From: Flavobacterium sp.
Lineage (GTDB): Bacteria; Bacteroidota; Bacteroidia; Flavobacteriales; Flavobacteriaceae
Direction: 5' to 3'
DNA length: 55,192 nt
NCBI RefSeq assembly: GCF_027490375.1
Contig: NZ_JAIXYH010000006.1
Location: 1-55,192 of the forward strand
The first letter of the stretch is position 1. The number at the start of each line of letters is the position of its first letter. The notes under the pieces were generated by a model. That model did not search any database, was not told the origin of the DNA, and was given only the letters and a program-made list of their open reading frames with translations. The position numbers were made by a program, and so were the translations under genes. This document shows, in pieces, positions 53,201 to 55,192 of this stretch.

Positions 53201-55192
53201 TTTCGATGGTGTTGGACGACTTATTCAAACCCGAAATATAAAAGCAACAGAATCGGGCAAAGATTTAGTACAATACAACGAATACGACAGTTCCGGGAAG
53301 CAACTTAAGAACTACTTGCCATTTCCCCAAAATACCTCGACCAATTACTCTACTTCAGCGCTAAGCGAACTCTTATCGTTCTATGCATCGGGCAGTACGA
53401 ATCCGCCGCGAGAAGCTACAACAAATCCGTTCGTGGAAACGAATTACGAAAAATCGATTTACGCACGTCCGCTAGAAATTGCGAGTCCCGGTAACGACTG
53501 GTCGATGACCGCCACAGAAAAGCATACCATTCGTATGGAGTACGGCTTTAATACCGTTTCCGACGCCGTTATACGCTTCGACGCAAATGCAGTTGCTGGA
53601 AATCCAACGGCAACCAGTGTGCTCTATGCTCCGACGCTCAATAGAAACGGAAACTATCCAGTAAATACCTTGTACAAAACGCTGGTTCGAAATGAAAACT
53701 GGAAACCAGCTGATGGACTCAATAATACCACGATTGAATTTACAACTATAGACGGGAAAGTAATTTTAAAACGTGCTTTCGGAGAGTCGGTTGTGGATGG
53801 GCAAACCGTAAATGAAAATCACGATACCTATTATGTTTACGACCAATATGATAACTTGAGTTATGTATTGCCGCCTGCTATTAAACATCAGCAAACAATA
53901 ACAACCGACATTTTAAATGATTTAGGGTATCAGTACCAATACGACGAGCGAAACAGACTCGTAGTACAAAAAGAGCCCGGAAAAATCATGCAATACACTT
54001 TGTACGATAACTTGAACCGACCAAAAGCGGTTGGTCCGACATTGAGTCCGTTTACGGGAGTAGAACAAGGGTGGAATATCCTAAAATACGACGTATTTTC
54101 ACGCTCGGTGCTTACAGGTTGGCTTGCCGATACGGTAACCGAGTCGCGTCGATTAACGCTTCAGACGCAACTTAACACAGCTACAACCAATTTTAACGAG
54201 AACAAATTGGCTTCGACAACTTCAACGGTTAACAACATTAGCTTTAGATACAGTACAGTGAGTTGGCCAACAACAGCTTATCATGTTCTTAGCGTGAATT
54301 ATTTTGATAATTACAGCGTACCTGTACCTACAAACATTCCATTTTCTACAACACTAAGCGAGGCCTATTACAACAATACTGTTTTACCACGAGCGTTGCC
54401 TACATCGAGCTGGGTTCGCGCGGTAACAACAGCAACAGATACCCGCGGAACTACTTCTTTTGTTTTTTATACGAGAAGAGGTTATGTGTTTAAAACCTTG
54501 TTGAGTAACTATTTAGGAGGTTCGGATGTAGTTACAAACAACATTAATGCGTTTACCGGACGCGTAAATACAGTTACTGCCGAGCATAAACGATTAGCGG
54601 CTAGCGCAGCAATTACCACGCAAAATTCGTTCACTTACAGCGCCAACGACCGCCTTTTGAGGCAGTACCACACCATTAACAGTGAAACGCCACAAATGCT
54701 TTTTGCCAATTTTTACGACGATTTAGGTACATTGTACACCCAATATGTGGGCGGAACCGATATTACCGCGGGAGCCTATCATCAAAAAGTGGATTATAAA
54801 TACAACATACGAGGCTGGTTGAAGTCGGTGAATGATGTTAACAACCTCCAACCCGAAGGTGCCACTGTACCGCGCGATTTATTTGCGTATCAGATCAACC
54901 ATCAGGATAATTCAAACACTTCGGCGGCAGCTGGCGATGTGGTTGAGAAGCAGTACAACGGCAACATTTCCGAAGTTTTTTGGCGCAGTGCCAGCGACAA
55001 CATTTTGCGTAAATACGGCTATACCTACGATAGGTTGAATCGGTTGCGTGCGGCAGCTTACCAACGGCCCGGTGCTACGAATCCGGTTCGGCGCTCGTAC
55101 GACGAAAGTGCGCAATACGACAAAAACGGAAACATTACCCTTTTGCAACGCAACGGCGATTTTGACGATACCAACCGAGTGCAAGAAATAGA
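50289..55192 (+). CDS. Giant Rhs/YD-repeat protein, DUF6443-type (partial, 3' end missing)
   Basis: Open from the ATG at 50289 to the window end: at least 1634 codons, no stop in the places checked, and the frame is consistent throughout. Signal peptide MRKIFLLSLFLGLHFVATAQ. Residues about 30-340 form the N-terminal shell (LYTGIPNISLPIFSLQTR, GIRKDAPIGEIGRGWTL). About 960-1120 resemble DUF6443 (VQFQYFDGVGRLIQTRNI, YARPLEIASPGNDWSM). Then YD repeats (YQYQYDERNRLVVQKEPGK, LYDNLNRPKAV, YGYTYDRLNRLRAA) and VDYKYNIRGWLKSVN before the cut. Rhs shells enclose a C-terminal toxin or effector; that end, the Rhs core and any immunity gene lie beyond 55192. Confidence 0.9.
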   Translation, partial: MRKIFLLSLFLGLHFVATAQIAPSVMKPSPQVSNLLAFEEYPVELYTGIPNISLPIFSLQTRSSEVMEQLSLRYHPSGIRKDAPIGEIGRGWTLASGAVIGRTVYGQLDEITIQNAGTTPNDIFQYSVGGSQGRFRLKYENNQIVAFPFDYEGEKVEIDLEVVNNTINSITLYTASGLKYFFNDKESQIYQSQAGQPQYNYFSAFHLTNVSDQNNNVVLQYLYTDRQANVNVPTPSYTYKQRTRITSPGFGYLEFQYGANVYGNPIQPLTKVLLRDSFAKIIKEALIANDKLEIYSGLGTEKDVYTFSYAVASLPGGAEAKFDGFGYPNYKPFCAFGDDLGANYGTAPDYCTNGILNKITYPTGGSIVFEFESNTYVKTKVETITDQSTNPATVAYKRVPDPTPIEGYNHPYRDEYYLDTPIQNFFFIPNTSQQKNFSVSVSGNYYFAASSTYTPPGGSGSQNPDPINPPNQIPPTFSLYHSNGTLIGTIDPNLARLNRCNGQLFTLSPGNYYVLGAGIFSGWEANVRITKTDPNPNGPKFEYGGGVRIKSITLANGRKIDYSYNFFEPALQGFSSGISVNGNNQPPNDFQYGREPITYKNVRVSDSQNGWTDYSFTAGDDYPISENNSQSQIFYDYRRGSLLDKKVYNQTGALLNHTSYVNSFFDYDVSDFRLRSMNARNGWNVLESKIERRYESNSLDPIVVRELYTYDTAKRLLLSTTQINDATGLNNRTEITYHTGNSTFTKNRINQVSAVRIFKNGTLVATENTSYLNTFATNAAFLPANKSVAKGASNAVITNRNVVYDEFGHVLETQDGAGIRTSYIYGYNKTLLVAKVVNRTYSTIPASLITAIQSASNIENNEANLLTALDNLRNNASLASSFVTTYTHKPLVGVTTITDEKGLRHSFQYDVNRLNALVSARDFENNLLWEQQYTSGNLSTPNTYKSVVYKQPTVTPFANPDPNVAAVQFQYFDGVGRLIQTRNIKATESGKDLVQYNEYDSSGKQLKNYLPFPQNTSTNYSTSALSELLSFYASGSTNPPREATTNPFVETNYEKSIYARPLEIASPGNDWSMTATEKHTIRMEYGFNTVSDAVIRFDANAVAGNPTATSVLYAPTLNRNGNYPVNTLYKTLVRNENWKPADGLNNTTIEFTTIDGKVILKRAFGESVVDGQTVNENHDTYYVYDQYDNLSYVLPPAIKHQQTITTDILNDLGYQYQYDERNRLVVQKEPGKIMQYTLYDNLNRPKAVGPTLSPFTGVEQGWNILKYDVFSRSVLTGWLADTVTESRRLTLQTQLNTATTNFNENKLASTTSTVNNISFRYSTVSWPTTAYHVLSVNYFDNYSVPVPTNIPFSTTLSEAYYNNTVLPRALPTSSWVRAVTTATDTRGTTSFVFYTRRGYVFKTLLSNYLGGSDVVTNNINAFTGRVNTVTAEHKRLAASAAITTQNSFTYSANDRLLRQYHTINSETPQMLFANFYDDLGTLYTQYVGGTDITAGAYHQKVDYKYNIRGWLKSVNDVNNLQPEGATVPRDLFAYQINHQDNSNTSAAAGDVVEKQYNGNISEVFWRSASDNILRKYGYTYDRLNRLRAAAYQRPGATNPVRRSYDESAQYDKNGNITLLQRNGDFDDTNRVQEI

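Overview
The window looks like a chromosome segment of a member of the Flavobacteriaceae (Bacteroidota). It encodes several proteins with type IX secretion (T9SS) type A C-terminal sorting domains (YPNP...GVYxxxI...KFVVK). It also has a TonB-dependent receptor with an N-terminal carboxypeptidase-like domain, an S46 dipeptidyl-peptidase, DUF2797 and GH3 proteins, and many -7 boxes of the Bacteroidota form TAnnTTTG, some with a TTG 17-19 bases upstream. GTG and TTG starts occur. No phage, IS transposase, integrase, rRNA or CRISPR array is visible.

Layout. 1-9747: a LuxE-like acyl-protein synthetase, two T9SS proteins (one little more than a sorting domain), a beta-helix lipoprotein and a large TonB-dependent receptor, all on the minus strand, divergent from a PhoB/PhoR-type two-component pair. 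The receptor-regulator intergenic region carries 11-bp-period TTAACA-like repeats that could be binding sites of the adjacent regulator. 9721-12555: a glycosyltransferase, trmB, a LysE-type exporter and an alkyltransferase-like (ATL) protein. 12556-15942: an accessory patch with an OLD-like AAA ATPase, an unknown 205-aa protein, cassette-like inverted motifs, a dispersed repeat and a small Cys-rich lipoprotein. 16010-30263: housekeeping genes (GH3, DUF2797, AsmA, SppA, a FolK-deoxynucleoside kinase fusion, a SpoU methyltransferase, DUF1573, MutS, two tRNAs) with a MazEF/PemIK-like toxin-antitoxin pair in the middle. 30559-35101: a small Ala-rich lipoprotein, DPP11, an AbiH phage-resistance gene interrupted by one in-frame stop, and tRNA-Leu. 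35274-38058: prs, rplY, pth and a lipoprotein. 38148-43324: a secreted metalloprotease, a T9SS protein and rsmG. 43325-44828: a 1.5-kb noncoding repeat island with an AGCTAA-type minisatellite. 44829-48342: fatty acid desaturase, aspartate aminotransferase, purT. 48730-end: a T9SS protein followed at 17 bases by a giant Rhs/YD-repeat protein that runs off the window.

How it fits together. Most of the window is core metabolism, translation and repair. Two envelope/secretion loci stand out: the receptor/lipoprotein/PhoBR-like locus and the T9SS-Rhs operon. Both carry the same kind of 11-bp-period TTAACA repeats upstream, suggesting (inference) a shared regulator. Defence-type genes (OLD-like ATPase, toxin-antitoxin, broken AbiH) sit as separate insertions, two of them next to degenerate dispersed repeats. 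Those repeats form a recognisable family: the first 150 bases of the window are an inverted copy of part of the 44-kb repeat island, and the motif GGGAnTAGCTTCT plus CCGATAGCTATCGG-type palindromes recur at several intergenic sites.
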